Below are positions 43,988-52,731 of a DNA stretch of 64,000 nucleotides, piece after piece. Below the pieces are notes generated by a model, which worked only from the letters and a program-made list of their open reading frames with translations, had not been told where the DNA came from and did not search any database. Location: the NCBI RefSeq assembly GCF_049856295.1, contig NZ_JBNDMZ010000014.1, positions 1-64,000 of the forward strand, read 5' to 3'. The stretch is from JB111 sp049856295 (GTDB taxonomy: Bacteria > Actinomycetota > Actinomycetes > Actinomycetales > Actinomycetaceae). Numbering within the stretch: the stretch's first letter is position 1; the number at the start of each line of letters is the position of its first letter. The translations under genes were made by a program, and so were the position numbers.

Positions 43988-45088
43988 CTACGACGAACCG
44001 CTGGTTCGCGGATTGCTCGCCCCGGCCTCGCGCGCCTCGCGGGCCGAGGCGACGTCGTCGATGATGACGACGATGTGCCGCATGCCGGACAGGAGGGAGC
44101 CGTAGAGCGGCCAGCTCTCCGCCGGGAGCTCGTGCTCGTGGGACACGTCCCGCGCCAGGGCGGTCAGCCGGCCGAGGACCGGCTCCACGTCCGCGTCGGG
44201 ATCGGCGACGGCGTGACCCGTGTCGCGCACGATCGTGGTCCACCGCTCGCGGAACTCCTCGTCCCACGCGCCCTCGGCGTAGGCGGCCTCGTACAAGGTC
44301 CGGGCCAGGTGACGCAGGTGCGAGACCCCCTCGTCGACGCGCTCGAGGATGTTCTCGTAGCCGACCTCCTCGCCCGTCCTCGACCGACGAGCGAGGCGCT
44401 CCCGGGGGTTGTACCGCCGGCTCTCGGTGGCGAAGCGCACCGACTGCCACGCGGTGTCCAGCTCGTGGGTCATCGACTCGATCTCGTCCCGCCACGACTC
44501 GGCCTTGTCGGTCTCCCAGGATCTCGAGAACTCGTCGGCCATGTCGACCAGGACGTCCCCCATCCGGCGGTTGATGCTGTCCACGTACCGCGAGGCCTGC
44601 TGATCGCGCAGCGGCGGGATGACCAGCAGGTTGACCGCGACCCCGATGACCACGCCGAGGCCGACCTCGATGATGCGGTCGAGCAGCAGCGGTTGCTGCT
44701 CGGAGAATCCGCTGCCGAGGACGAAGATCGCGGTGGTCGCGATCGCGACGCCCTCGTCGCGGATCCAGCTGATTCGCGCTCCGGCCAGCCCGACGAACAG
44801 TGCGAGAGCGAAGGTCCACACGTTCACCCCGAGGTAGGCGCCCACGAGGAACGACAGCCCGACGCCCAGCGCCGAGGCCACCGTCGACTGCACCCCGCGC
44901 GACAGCGATCGGTGGACCGTGGCGTGCACGGTCAGCAGCGCCGTCCACGGAGCGAGGAAGGGCAGCGGAGAGCTGAGCACGGTGGTTGAGACCCACCACG
45001 CCGCGGTGGCCGCGGCGACGCTCTTGAGGATCTGCAGCAGGTCGGTCGTGAACTGTGGCCGCAGGGCCAGCTCTCGCAGTGGACGCAT
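43988..45088 (-). CDS. FUSC-family (aromatic acid exporter-like) membrane protein
   Basis: A 366-residue protein. The N-terminal 165 residues have about six hydrophobic segments (ILKSVAAATAAWWVSTTVL, VASALGVGLSFLVGAYLGVNVWTFALALFVGLAGARI, and the hydrophobic run near GVVIGVAVNLLVIPP), followed by a long soluble helical domain rich in charged residues, the plan of FUSC/ArAE proteins. These export aromatic carboxylates or related compounds. ATG 45088 has no clear ribosome site. Its start is 134 bp from the divergent glycosyltransferase gene. Confidence 0.83.
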   Translation of the reverse strand: MRPLRELALRPQFTTDLLQILKSVAAATAAWWVSTTVLSSPLPFLAPWTALLTVHATVHRSLSRGVQSTVASALGVGLSFLVGAYLGVNVWTFALALFVGLAGARISWIRDEGVAIATTAIFVLGSGFSEQQPLLLDRIIEVGLGVVIGVAVNLLVIPPLRDQQASRYVDSINRRMGDVLVDMADEFSRSWETDKAESWRDEIESMTHELDTAWQSVRFATESRRYNPRERLARRSRTGEEVGYENILERVDEGVSHLRHLARTLYEAAYAEGAWDEEFRERWTTIVRDTGHAVADPDADVEPVLGRLTALARDVSHEHELPAESWPLYGSLLSGMRHIVVIIDDVASAREAREAGASNPRTSGSS

Positions 45089-45222
45089 CCGCCCATCGTC
45101 CCTGCACCCGGCGCCGCCCCTGCCGGCCACCTCGCCGTGCGAGACGGTCCGCGCTGTGGTGCACTGCCCGTGACGGCGTGCGCTCGCGCGCGTCGACCCG
45201 GCACACCGTGAGGAGGCCAGTC

Positions 45223-45951
45223 GTGAGCGTGGGTCCTGCGCGCCGGCCCGACGTCTGCGTCGTCGTCCCCGCGCGTGACGAGGAGGCGCTGATCGGGCGC
45301 ACGCTCGACTCCCTGCGGGCGGCCGCCGGAGCGGCCGGGGCGGAGGTGAGCGTCATCGTCGTCGCCGACTCGTGCACCGACGGCACCGCGGCGATCGCCC
45401 GGGCCTGCGGCGCGGAGGTGCTCGAGATCGACGCGCGCAACGTCGGTGCCGCCCGCCAGGCCGGCTGCGACCGCGCCCTGCTGTCCGGCGCCGCACCGGA
45501 CCCGCGCTCCTGGATCGCGACGACGGACGCGGATTCCGTGGTCCCCGAGGACTGGGTCGCGGCGCACCTTCGATACCGGTCGAGGCAGGTCGACCTCGTG
45601 GTGGGGACCGTCGCGCTTGAGGGCGGTCACGCCGAGGACCCCCTCGCCCGCGCCTGGGCCGAGCAGTACGCGAGCGCCGTCAGCGCGCGCGGCCACGACC
45701 ACGTGCACGGCGCCAACCTCGGCCTCTCCGCGCAGGCCTTGCGGCTCCTCGGCGGCTTCCGACCGCTGCGGACCGGCGAGGACGTCGACCTCGTGCGCCG
45801 CGCCGCGGCCCGCGGGCTGTGCACGGTGCGCGCCCTGGACATGCCCGTCGTCACCTCCCGCCGCACCGCCGGCCGCGCACCCGCCGGCTTCGCGGGCGAC
45901 CTCGCCGACCTGGCCGAATCCCTCGCCCCGGCCGGGACCTGCCCCGCGTGA
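45223..45951 (+). CDS. Family 2 glycosyltransferase
   Basis: A 242-residue GT-A fold enzyme: nucleotide-sugar strand DVCVVVPARDEEALIGRTLDSL, SVIVVADSCTDGT, and the metal-binding TTDADSVVPEDW. A later GANLGLSAQALRLLGGFRPLRTGEDVDLVRR is the acceptor and ED motif region. No membrane segment, so it is cytosolic. GTG 45223 follows GAGGAGG. It heads a set with an acyl-CoA-dehydrogenase-like protein and a deacetylase-methyltransferase fusion, so it probably glycosylates a small intermediate that these then modify. Confidence 0.88.
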   Translation: MSVGPARRPDVCVVVPARDEEALIGRTLDSLRAAAGAAGAEVSVIVVADSCTDGTAAIARACGAEVLEIDARNVGAARQAGCDRALLSGAAPDPRSWIATTDADSVVPEDWVAAHLRYRSRQVDLVVGTVALEGGHAEDPLARAWAEQYASAVSARGHDHVHGANLGLSAQALRLLGGFRPLRTGEDVDLVRRAAARGLCTVRALDMPVVTSRRTAGRAPAGFAGDLADLAESLAPAGTCPA

Positions 45952-46078
45952 CAACCGCCCCGACGCGACCGACGGACCACCCGGCCTCGCCCGACGGCCA
46001 CCGCAGCGTGGGGCACGGGCGCGCATCCCTTCGCGGAGCACGAGACCGCAGCACATCCCGAGCACAGGAAGGACCGTG

Positions 46079-46156
46079 ATGGCGACACCGTCGCACGAGC
46101 ACGAGCACGAGGAGCGAGCCCCGGGCACGGACGGGCCGACGGCGAGGCGCCCGTGA
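46079..46156 (+). CDS. 25-residue His/Glu-rich small protein, translationally coupled
   Basis: A very short frame begins MATPSHEHEHEERAPG and ends overlapping the next start by GTGA. GGAAGGA sits at ideal distance before its ATG, better than any site for the next gene. It may be a coupling leader for the acyl-CoA-dehydrogenase-like protein or a metal-binding peptide. No homologue is known to me. Confidence 0.45.
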   Translation: MATPSHEHEHEERAPGTDGPTARRP

Positions 46157-47220
46157 GCTCCGCGCGCGGCACCTACGGCCGGCTCCTCGCGGGGCTGGAG
46201 CTCCCGCTGCCGGGCCGCGGGAGAACCCTCGCCCGCTGGCGCGCGCTCGCCGAGCTGACGGCCGCGAACGTGGTGACCGGCCGGCTCGCCGAGGCGCACG
46301 CCGACGCCGTCGCGATCACCACCGACCTCGGCGCGCCGGAACTGGTGGAGCCCGGCTCCCACTGGGGCGTCTGGGCGGCCGAGCCACCCCGCCCCCGGCT
46401 CTACGCCGCCGAGGCGGGCGGCAGCTGGACGCTGACCGGCACCAAGCCGTGGTGCTCGGGCGCGTCGCTGTGCACGCACGCGCTCGTCACCGCCACGACC
46501 GACGACGACGGCGCGGTGGCACTGTTCGCCGTCGACCTGCGCCTGCCCGGGGTGCGCGCCGTGCCGGACACCTGGCCGGCCGTGGGTATGGCAGACAGCG
46601 ACTCAGGATGGGTGGAGCTCGAGGGCGTCCCCGCGCGCCGCCTCGGCAGCCACGCCGACTACCTCGACCGACCCGGCTTCTGGCACGGCGGCGCCGGCGT
46701 GGCCGCCTGCTGGTTCGGCGGGGCCGCGGGCGTCGCGGCTCCCCTGCTGGCGCGGGCCGCCCGTCCCGGCGCCTCTGACCTGGTCCGCGCACACGCCGGC
46801 GCGACCGCTACTGAGCTCGGGGCCGGGTGGGCGATGCTCACCGAGGCCGCGGCGACGATCGACGCCGACCCCGACGACCGGGACGGCCTCCGCGCGGCGC
46901 GGGCGCTCGCGGTGCGCACCCGCATCGACCGCCTCGCCGCCACCGTCGTCGAGCGCGTCGGCCGGGGCCTCGGCGCCGGTCCCCTGTGCGCGGACGGCGA
47001 CCATGCCCGGCGCGTGGCCGATCTCGGTGTCTACATCCGCCAGACCCACGCCGAGGCCGACGAGGCCCAGATCGCCGCCGAGGTCGCCGCCCGCGCCGAG
47101 GCGGGCGAGGACGCGACCACCCTGTGGGAAGCGATCATCGGGTTCTCCCCCACCGGGGCGAACGCCCCGGAACGAGCCCCGGCAGCGGACCGTCCGGCGA
47201 GCACCGACGATGATGCCTGA
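46153..47220 (+). CDS. Acyl-CoA-dehydrogenase-like flavoprotein
   Basis: A 355-residue protein of the acyl-CoA dehydrogenase superfamily. Visible are the middle beta-domain WTLTGTKPWCSGASLCTHALVTAT with the FAD-contacting WCSG, and the C-terminal helical bundle. The N-terminal helical domain is shortened, and the usual catalytic glutamate region is not obvious (CADGDHARRVADLGVYIRQTHAE takes its place), so it may act as a flavin oxidoreductase on an unusual carrier-bound substrate. GTG overlaps the small frame before it, and it overlaps the next gene, so all are one operon. Confidence 0.78.
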   Translation: MSSARGTYGRLLAGLELPLPGRGRTLARWRALAELTAANVVTGRLAEAHADAVAITTDLGAPELVEPGSHWGVWAAEPPRPRLYAAEAGGSWTLTGTKPWCSGASLCTHALVTATTDDDGAVALFAVDLRLPGVRAVPDTWPAVGMADSDSGWVELEGVPARRLGSHADYLDRPGFWHGGAGVAACWFGGAAGVAAPLLARAARPGASDLVRAHAGATATELGAGWAMLTEAAATIDADPDDRDGLRAARALAVRTRIDRLAATVVERVGRGLGAGPLCADGDHARRVADLGVYIRQTHAEADEAQIAAEVAARAEAGEDATTLWEAIIGFSPTGANAPERAPAADRPASTDDDA

Positions 47221-48673
47221 GCCGCTCTTCCGCGCCGAGGACCCGCCGGCCACGTCCGAGCCGTCGCTGGCCCGGTTCGAGTCCCGACTCGCGCCGTGGA
47301 CGCTGCGCGCGGCGCGGACCGGCGACCACCGTCCTGCCGACCAGGCACCCGACGACGCCGCACCACCCGAGATCGCCGCGGCACCGGCGCTGCTCGTGCT
47401 CTCCCCGCACCCCGACGACGAGGTACTCGGCGCCGGCGCCCTCATCGGCACGGCCGCCCGCGAGGGGATCCCGACGCTCGTGCTCGCCGTCACCGACGGC
47501 GACGCCTCCCACCCGCCCGAGCTCGTCGCACCGGCGGACCTTGCCGAGCTCCGCGCCGCGGAGTCCCGCGCCGCGCTGGCCTCGCTCGCGGGGCTGGCCG
47601 CCGACCCGGACCACGAGATCCGGCGCACCCGGCTGCGGCTGCCCGACGGGCGAGTCACCGAGCACGAGGACGCCCTCGCCGAGCGCATCGGCGCGGCGCT
47701 CGGCCGACTCCCGCCGGGGACGTGGGTGGCCGCACCGCTGCGCCACGACGGGCACCCGGACCACGACGCGACCGGGCGCGCCGCCCGCCGAGCCCTGGCA
47801 CGAGTCCCGACGGCGCGGCTCGTCGAGTACCCGGTGTGGCTGTGGCAGCACACGCAGCCCCACGAGCACCCGGTCATCGACTGGGGCAGCGCGCGGGCGC
47901 TGGTCGTCGACGACGAGCTCGACCACGCACGGTCCGCAGCCATGGACGCGTTCCGCTCGCAGATCAGCCTCGACCTCGGCGTGCCCACCGGCCGCGCCGG
48001 CGTAGACCCGGAGCACCAGGTGGTCCTGCCCCGCCGGGTGCGGGACCGGATGCTGCGCCGCCGCCAGGTCGTTTTCCCCCACCCGGCGGCCGGGTTCGCC
48101 GCGATCTACGACCGCGGGGAGGACCCGTGGTCGGTCACCGGGCGCTGGTACGAGGAGCGCAAGTACGCCCTGACGGCGGCGCTGCTGCCGCGGCGGACCT
48201 TCCGGCGGGGCTACGAGCCGGGCTGCTCGATCGGCGGACTCACGGCGCTGCTGGCCGAGCGCTGCCAGCAGCTCCTCGCCACCGACGTCGTCCCCGCCGC
48301 GCTGGAGACCGCGCGCGAGCGCGTCCCGCCTCCGCACGTGGACTTCCGGGTGGGCGGCATCGCCGACTGGCCCGCGGGAGAGCTCGACCTCATCGTGCTC
48401 AGCGAGCTCGCGTACTACCTCGACGACACAGAGTTCGAGGACACCCTCCGCCACGCGCGCGAGTCCCTGGCGGTCGACGGGGTGCTCGTGGCGGCCCACT
48501 GGCGGCACCCGATCCCCGGCGCCTACCGGAACGCGGACGCGATCCATCGGGCCCTGGCGGACCAGCCTGGCTGGGCGCGGCTGGCGTCCTACCGGGACGA
48601 GGACATGCTCATCGAGACGTTCGGCCCGCCGCGCCCGAGCGTGGCGAGCGAGGAGTTCCTCGGCGGCGACTAA
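47210..48673 (+). CDS. PIG-L deacetylase fused to NodS-like SAM methyltransferase
   Basis: A 487-residue two-domain protein. The N-terminal half is a PIG-L/LmbE zinc deacetylase with SPHPDDEVLGAGALIG (His67-Glu71) and LRHDGHPDHDATGRAARRAL. The C-terminal half, from about residue 300, is a class I methyltransferase with RRGYEPGCSIGGLTALLAE and LIVLSELAYYLDD, most like the N-methyltransferase NodS. Removing an acetyl group from an amino sugar and then methylating the free amine would be a logical two-step reaction. It follows a glycosyltransferase and overlaps the flavoprotein gene. The fusion and the cluster point to a small glycosylated amine or modified glycan, product unknown. Confidence 0.87.
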   Translation: MMPEPLFRAEDPPATSEPSLARFESRLAPWTLRAARTGDHRPADQAPDDAAPPEIAAAPALLVLSPHPDDEVLGAGALIGTAAREGIPTLVLAVTDGDASHPPELVAPADLAELRAAESRAALASLAGLAADPDHEIRRTRLRLPDGRVTEHEDALAERIGAALGRLPPGTWVAAPLRHDGHPDHDATGRAARRALARVPTARLVEYPVWLWQHTQPHEHPVIDWGSARALVVDDELDHARSAAMDAFRSQISLDLGVPTGRAGVDPEHQVVLPRRVRDRMLRRRQVVFPHPAAGFAAIYDRGEDPWSVTGRWYEERKYALTAALLPRRTFRRGYEPGCSIGGLTALLAERCQQLLATDVVPAALETARERVPPPHVDFRVGGIADWPAGELDLIVLSELAYYLDDTEFEDTLRHARESLAVDGVLVAAHWRHPIPGAYRNADAIHRALADQPGWARLASYRDEDMLIETFGPPRPSVASEEFLGGD

Positions 48674-48693
48674 TCGGGCGCTGCGCACCACCG

Positions 48694-48945
48694 GCCGACG
48701 TCGAACCCAGACGTTGCGTGCCGACCCTAGAGGTCCCCTGCCGAGCCAATAGACGGCGTGGCCTGGCTCGGCGCACAACTACCTGGGTCGGCGGGAGGTA
48801 CTGAGGTCGGCGGACAACTACACGGGTCGGCGGAGGGGAGGACGAGCCGACGTCGAACCCAGACGTTGCGTGCCGACCCTAGAGGTCCCCTGCCGAGCCA
48901 GTAGACGGCGTGGCCTGGCTCGGCGCACAACTACCTGGGTCGGCG
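48694..48945. repeat. GTCGGCG array, tandem duplicate (copy A7)
   Basis: Two direct copies of a roughly 100-bp element, 48694-48793 and 48846-48944, differ at only a few bases. Each has reversed anchors (GTCGAACCC, GCCGACCC, GCCGAGCC), a dyad in which GCCGAGCCA pairs with TGGCTCGGC across 15 bases, and forward anchors with ACTACCTGG. The first copy has an extra forward extension. Located between converging genes. Confidence 0.87.
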
Positions 48946-48960
48946 GAAAGAGGTGAAGAG

Positions 48961-50451
48961 TCAGTCCGTCGGCCGACCAGCCCCACCACCAGGCGCCTGC
49001 GTCTGGAACGCCCCCCGCGTCGAGCTGTCCCGGTACTCCGTGTACATGTACGGGTTGTCGAGGACCTTGGTCTCGGGGATGTCGGGGTTCATCCCGGCCT
49101 GCCAGACGTCGTCGCCGAGGGTCGAGCGCAGGTGCTCGACCGTGTCCTCGAGCCGCGAGCGCATCGCCGGCAGGTCCACGCCCACGAGCCGCCCGTCGAA
49201 CTTCTTCACGTCCCCGCCGACGAGCACCGTGTGGACGTCCCCGCGGCTCGCCTGCATCGCGATGTGCCCGTACGGGTTCAGCACAGGGAACATCGTCGGC
49301 GAGTGGTCGTTCTTCAGCAGCACGACGTCGCCGAGCTTTCCCACCTCCAGCGACCCGAGCTCCCGCTCACGCCCGATCGCGCGAGCCCCACCCCGCGTCG
49401 CCCACTCGACCACGTGCTGCGCTCGCAGGTGCGAGTGCGTCACCGTGTCGCCGTGCTCGTGGGCGGTGAGGTGCTCCCAGGAGCGGTCGGCGCCCAGGGT
49501 GGTGCGCATCGCGGAGAACAGGTCGGCGCTGAACCAGGCGCTCGTGTCGACGGACAGGGACACCGGGATGTCGTGCGCGCGCAGCGCGTGGGAGGGCGGG
49601 TAGCCCTGGCCGCAGCTCTGCTCGCTCTCCGTCGAGAGCGACACGATGCCGCCGGTCGCGGCGATCCGCTGGTAGGAGTCCTCGCTGAGCGTGGCCGCGT
49701 GGACGTACACGGTGCCGGGCTCCATGAAGCCGTGCTCGTGCATGAGCCGCACGCCGTCGTCGTTGGTCGCGCCCCACACGCCGGCGTGGGTGGTCACCCG
49801 CACGTCGAGCTCGCGGGCCACCTCGAACGCCTTCTGCTCGGGGAACGCCGGGTCGCCGGTGACGTCGAACGCCAGCTGCACGCCGGCCAGCCTCGAATCA
49901 GCACGAGCGCTCTCGAACACGCGGCGGTAGGCCGGGTCGGCGGTCCACTCCCACGGGCCGCCGAAGATGTTGCCGAAGCCAATGACGTACCGACCCGGCG
50001 AGCTCACCAGGGCGTCGATGGCGGCCTCGGCGTGCTCGACGGACTGCAGCCCGTGCGACCAGTCCACGGTCGTGGTGATGCCCGACTCGATCGCGTCGAG
50101 CGCGCTCAGCGCGTTCCCCGCCGCGTAGTCCTGGGGTCGGAACGCGGTGCCGTGCTCGAGGTAGTACCAGACGAAGTACTGCGTGAGCGTCCAGTCCGAG
50201 CCGTAGGCGCGCATGGCGGTCTGCCACATGTGCCGGTGGGAGTCGATCATGCCGGGCATGACGATGCCGCCGGCGGCGTCGATCTCGAACGTGCCGTCGG
50301 GCACGGCGAGCGCCGGTCCGATCGCGGCGATCTCTCCTTCGACGACGAGGACGTCGGCGCCCTCGTGCACGGTCCGCCTCTCGTCCATCGTGACGACGAT
50401 GCCGCCGCGCAGCACGATCGGCCGGCCTGATTCGGGTGCGGGGGTGGTCAT
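48961..50451 (-). CDS. Amidohydrolase (TRZ/ATZ or SsnA-like deaminase family)
   Basis: A 496-residue cytoplasmic metal hydrolase with a composite beta-sandwich and barrel. The metal motif is GMIDSHRHMWQTAM, then a histidine in TTHAGVWG, one in VYVHAATLSEDS and the aspartate in LSVDTSAWFSADLF, where the family uses SLGTDNAA or similar. C-terminal sandwich strands (LGSLEVGKLGDVVLLK) are standard. The family removes amino groups or halides from N-heterocycles or guanidine-like groups. ATG 50451 follows GAGGAG. It is last in the LigAB/CoA-transferase operon. Confidence 0.88.
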   Translation of the reverse strand: MTTPAPESGRPIVLRGGIVVTMDERRTVHEGADVLVVEGEIAAIGPALAVPDGTFEIDAAGGIVMPGMIDSHRHMWQTAMRAYGSDWTLTQYFVWYYLEHGTAFRPQDYAAGNALSALDAIESGITTTVDWSHGLQSVEHAEAAIDALVSSPGRYVIGFGNIFGGPWEWTADPAYRRVFESARADSRLAGVQLAFDVTGDPAFPEQKAFEVARELDVRVTTHAGVWGATNDDGVRLMHEHGFMEPGTVYVHAATLSEDSYQRIAATGGIVSLSTESEQSCGQGYPPSHALRAHDIPVSLSVDTSAWFSADLFSAMRTTLGADRSWEHLTAHEHGDTVTHSHLRAQHVVEWATRGGARAIGRERELGSLEVGKLGDVVLLKNDHSPTMFPVLNPYGHIAMQASRGDVHTVLVGGDVKKFDGRLVGVDLPAMRSRLEDTVEHLRSTLGDDVWQAGMNPDIPETKVLDNPYMYTEYRDSSTRGAFQTQAPGGGAGRPTD

Positions 50452-50600
50452 TGCATGCTCCTCGTTGAGAATGTCTGGACGGTTCGTTGTCGATCCGGGG
50501 GTGGGCCGAGCCAGTGCTGGTCCCGTGTCGAGCCCGCACAGGGCCCGCATCGAGCCCAAGCCGAGCCCGCGGCGTCCCCGCGCGAGGCCCGGCGGCTGCG

Positions 50601-50978
50601 TCAGACCTCGACGCTGGGGTACTGCCTGCCGATCCAGTGCGCGAGCTTCTCGCGGTACTCCTTCTGGAACGCGAGCGGACCGCTGCGCGCCATGTAGTCC
50701 TCCTCGTAGATGCCGATGAAGATCGTCAGCGTGAGGAAGTAGTGCGCGCCCATCTCGAACAGGGCCACGTAGTCGTGATCGACGAGCGCGCGCCGTTCGT
50801 CGTCGTCGAGGGAATGGACCGTGGACCGCTCCACGCGCTGGTTCCCCGCGCCGAGGTAGGGGAGGAACTCGACCTCCCACCGCGCGACCATCGCCGCCGG
50901 CTCGGCCCTGTATGCGGCGAGCAGCTCGGGGTCGCGGTCGACCTGGAAGAGGAACTTGTTGACGGCGTACCTGGTCAT
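50601..50978 (-). CDS. LigA-like small subunit of an extradiol dioxygenase
   Basis: A 125-residue helical protein of the LigA family (protocatechuate 4,5-dioxygenase alpha subunit). The signature stretch YAVNKFLFQVDRDPELLAAY, followed by LSDDERRALVDHDYVALFEMGAHYF (here SLDDDERRAL), caps the active site of the partner. Its ATG overlaps the stop of the LigB-like gene, so the two are made in equal amounts. Ring cleavage of a catecholic acid is the family role. Confidence 0.9.
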   Translation of the reverse strand: MTRYAVNKFLFQVDRDPELLAAYRAEPAAMVARWEVEFLPYLGAGNQRVERSTVHSLDDDERRALVDHDYVALFEMGAHYFLTLTIFIGIYEEDYMARSGPLAFQKEYREKLAHWIGRQYPSVEV

Positions 50979-51886
50979 GCCCTCGCCTCCTCGCTCACGA
51001 CGGCGGAGCTCGCCCCGCGCTTCTCGCGCGGGTCTCCGCCGGGGTACCACGTCATGTACATCTCGCGCGTGTGGTACAGGTCGAGGTCGTCGACGTAGGC
51101 AGCCTGCTCGGGCCCGGCGATGCCGAGCATGAGGATGAGATCGAGGAAGCCCGGCGTCGCGTTGCCGGAGGCGGACATCGACTCCCACGTGACGTTCTCG
51201 AGGATCGCCTCGATGTTCCCGGTCGCGAGCCACTCGATGGCCTGGACGTCCCACTCGGGGTCCGGCCCGTGCTCCTCGAACATCCGCGGCCCGCCGAGCT
51301 CGAGCGACAGGTGCCCCGACCCGATCGCGGCCACCCGCTTGTCCGACGGGAACTCCTCGATGATCTCCCGGATCGCCCGGCCCAGCTCGTAGAACCGCTT
51401 CGGGCTCGGCAGCGGCGGCGCGAAGATGTTCGTGTAGATCGGCACGATCGGGAGGTCGCCCGCGGGTCGGGTGGTGATGATCGGGCAGATGATCGAGTGG
51501 TCGATCTTCAGCTCGTTGGACACGGAGAAGTCGAAGCCGCGCTCGAGCAGGCCGCGCAGCATGAAGCCGGACAGTTCCTCGTGGCCCTCGAGCTCGTAGG
51601 TGGGCATGCCGAACTCGCGGATCTCGTTGGAGAACGTCGCGTCGTAGCGGGCCTGCTTGCCGATGAGGAACGTCGGGTAGTTGTCGTAGAAGAACTGGTG
51701 GAAGTGGTCCGAGCCGACCATGACCAGCAGCTCCGGCTCAGCCGCCGTCAGCGTGGCCCGGTAGGCCTCGACCTTGGCCTTCCACTCAGCGGCCTGCGGC
51801 ATCTGCTCCTCGGGTGGCGTCAGCTCGGTGGCCTTGTAGTAGAAGGGGTGGTGCGTCGTCGCGAGCACCGCGGACAGGGTGGCCAT
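50975..51886 (-). CDS. LigB-superfamily class III extradiol dioxygenase large subunit
   Basis: A 303-residue enzyme that would insert both atoms of O2 into an aromatic ring between or beside hydroxyls, using ferrous iron. His12 (TTHHPF) and His61 (VGSDHFH) fall at exactly the positions of the two iron histidines of Sphingobium LigB, and DHSIICPI and GSGHLS hold further active-site histidines. The third ligand, a glutamate near residue 242, is not evident: the region reads SASGNATPGFLD. ATG 51886 follows AAGGAGAG. The aromatic substrate is unknown; neighbours argue against a plain protocatechuate pathway. Confidence 0.88.
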   Translation of the reverse strand: MATLSAVLATTHHPFYYKATELTPPEEQMPQAAEWKAKVEAYRATLTAAEPELLVMVGSDHFHQFFYDNYPTFLIGKQARYDATFSNEIREFGMPTYELEGHEELSGFMLRGLLERGFDFSVSNELKIDHSIICPIITTRPAGDLPIVPIYTNIFAPPLPSPKRFYELGRAIREIIEEFPSDKRVAAIGSGHLSLELGGPRMFEEHGPDPEWDVQAIEWLATGNIEAILENVTWESMSASGNATPGFLDLILMLGIAGPEQAAYVDDLDLYHTREMYMTWYPGGDPREKRGASSAVVSEEARA

Positions 51887-51921
51887 GCAACTCTCCTTCG
51901 AGCGTGGGGTCCGGCAAGCGG

Positions 51922-52731
51922 CTAGTCGGTCGGCGTCTCGTCTGCCGGCGGCACGTACCGCGCGTGCCGGTCGACCTCCGCGTAGATCGACGGCCCGACG
52001 GGGTTCTCCTGCTCCTCGGCGAGGTGCCCGATGAGCCCGGCGGTCCGCGCGAGGAGGGCGAACCCGCGCAGCAGCCCCACCGGCAGGCCGGCGTCGACGA
52101 GGCACGCCCCGGCCACGCCCGCACCGTTCAAGGGGAGCTGACGCCCGAGCACCTCGGCGTGCACGCGCCCGATCGCCTCGAACAGGGCCAGGTGCGCCCC
52201 GAACACGCCCTCCTCCCGCGCGATCCGGAACATCACCGGCGTGCGGGGGTCGCCCTGCTTGTGCACGGGGTGCCCGAGGCCGGGGATCTTCCGGCCCTCG
52301 GCACGCGCGGCTGCGACGAGCTCCCGCGCGACGTCGTCCCACTCCCCCTCGCCGTACCCGGTCACGTCGCCGAGCCCGGTCACCGCCTCGGCGAGGAACT
52401 GCCCCGTGTCCTCGGTGACGCCGAGGAACCGCGAGCCGCCGCCGAGCAGGCCGGCCGCGATGGCGCCCTGGATCGAGTCCGGCGCGGAGTAGTAGGTCAT
52501 CCGGGCGGCGATCGCGGTGGGCGTGTAGCCGTGGTCGGCGAGCGAGGCGAGGACGGCCTCGAACACGCGCAGCTGCCCGGCGGTGGGGAGGCGCTTCGTG
52601 GCCAGCCAGTAGGCGAGCTCGCCGAAGGTCACCTGGCCGAGCACGTCGGCGGCGAGGTCCACGCCGAGCAGCTCGATGGTGTCCTCGCTCGAGGTCCCGA
52701 TGCCCGTGGGGTAGGACCGCTCCTCGCTCAT
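51922..52731 (-). CDS. Citryl-CoA lyase / citrate-synthase-like enzyme
   Basis: A 269-residue, small-domain-reduced member of the citrate synthase superfamily, the size of citryl-CoA lyases. The catalytic GLGHPVHKQGDPRTPVM corresponds to the second histidine region of citrate synthase. The first (HGGAN-like) region reads GGGSRFLGVTEDTG. Such enzymes cleave or form the C-C bond of hydroxyacyl-CoA compounds. It overlaps the CoA-transferase gene by ATGA, so a CoA ester made by that enzyme is its likely substrate. ATG 52731 follows GAGGAGA. Confidence 0.87.
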   Translation of the reverse strand: MSEERSYPTGIGTSSEDTIELLGVDLAADVLGQVTFGELAYWLATKRLPTAGQLRVFEAVLASLADHGYTPTAIAARMTYYSAPDSIQGAIAAGLLGGGSRFLGVTEDTGQFLAEAVTGLGDVTGYGEGEWDDVARELVAAARAEGRKIPGLGHPVHKQGDPRTPVMFRIAREEGVFGAHLALFEAIGRVHAEVLGRQLPLNGAGVAGACLVDAGLPVGLLRGFALLARTAGLIGHLAEEQENPVGPSIYAEVDRHARYVPPADETPTD

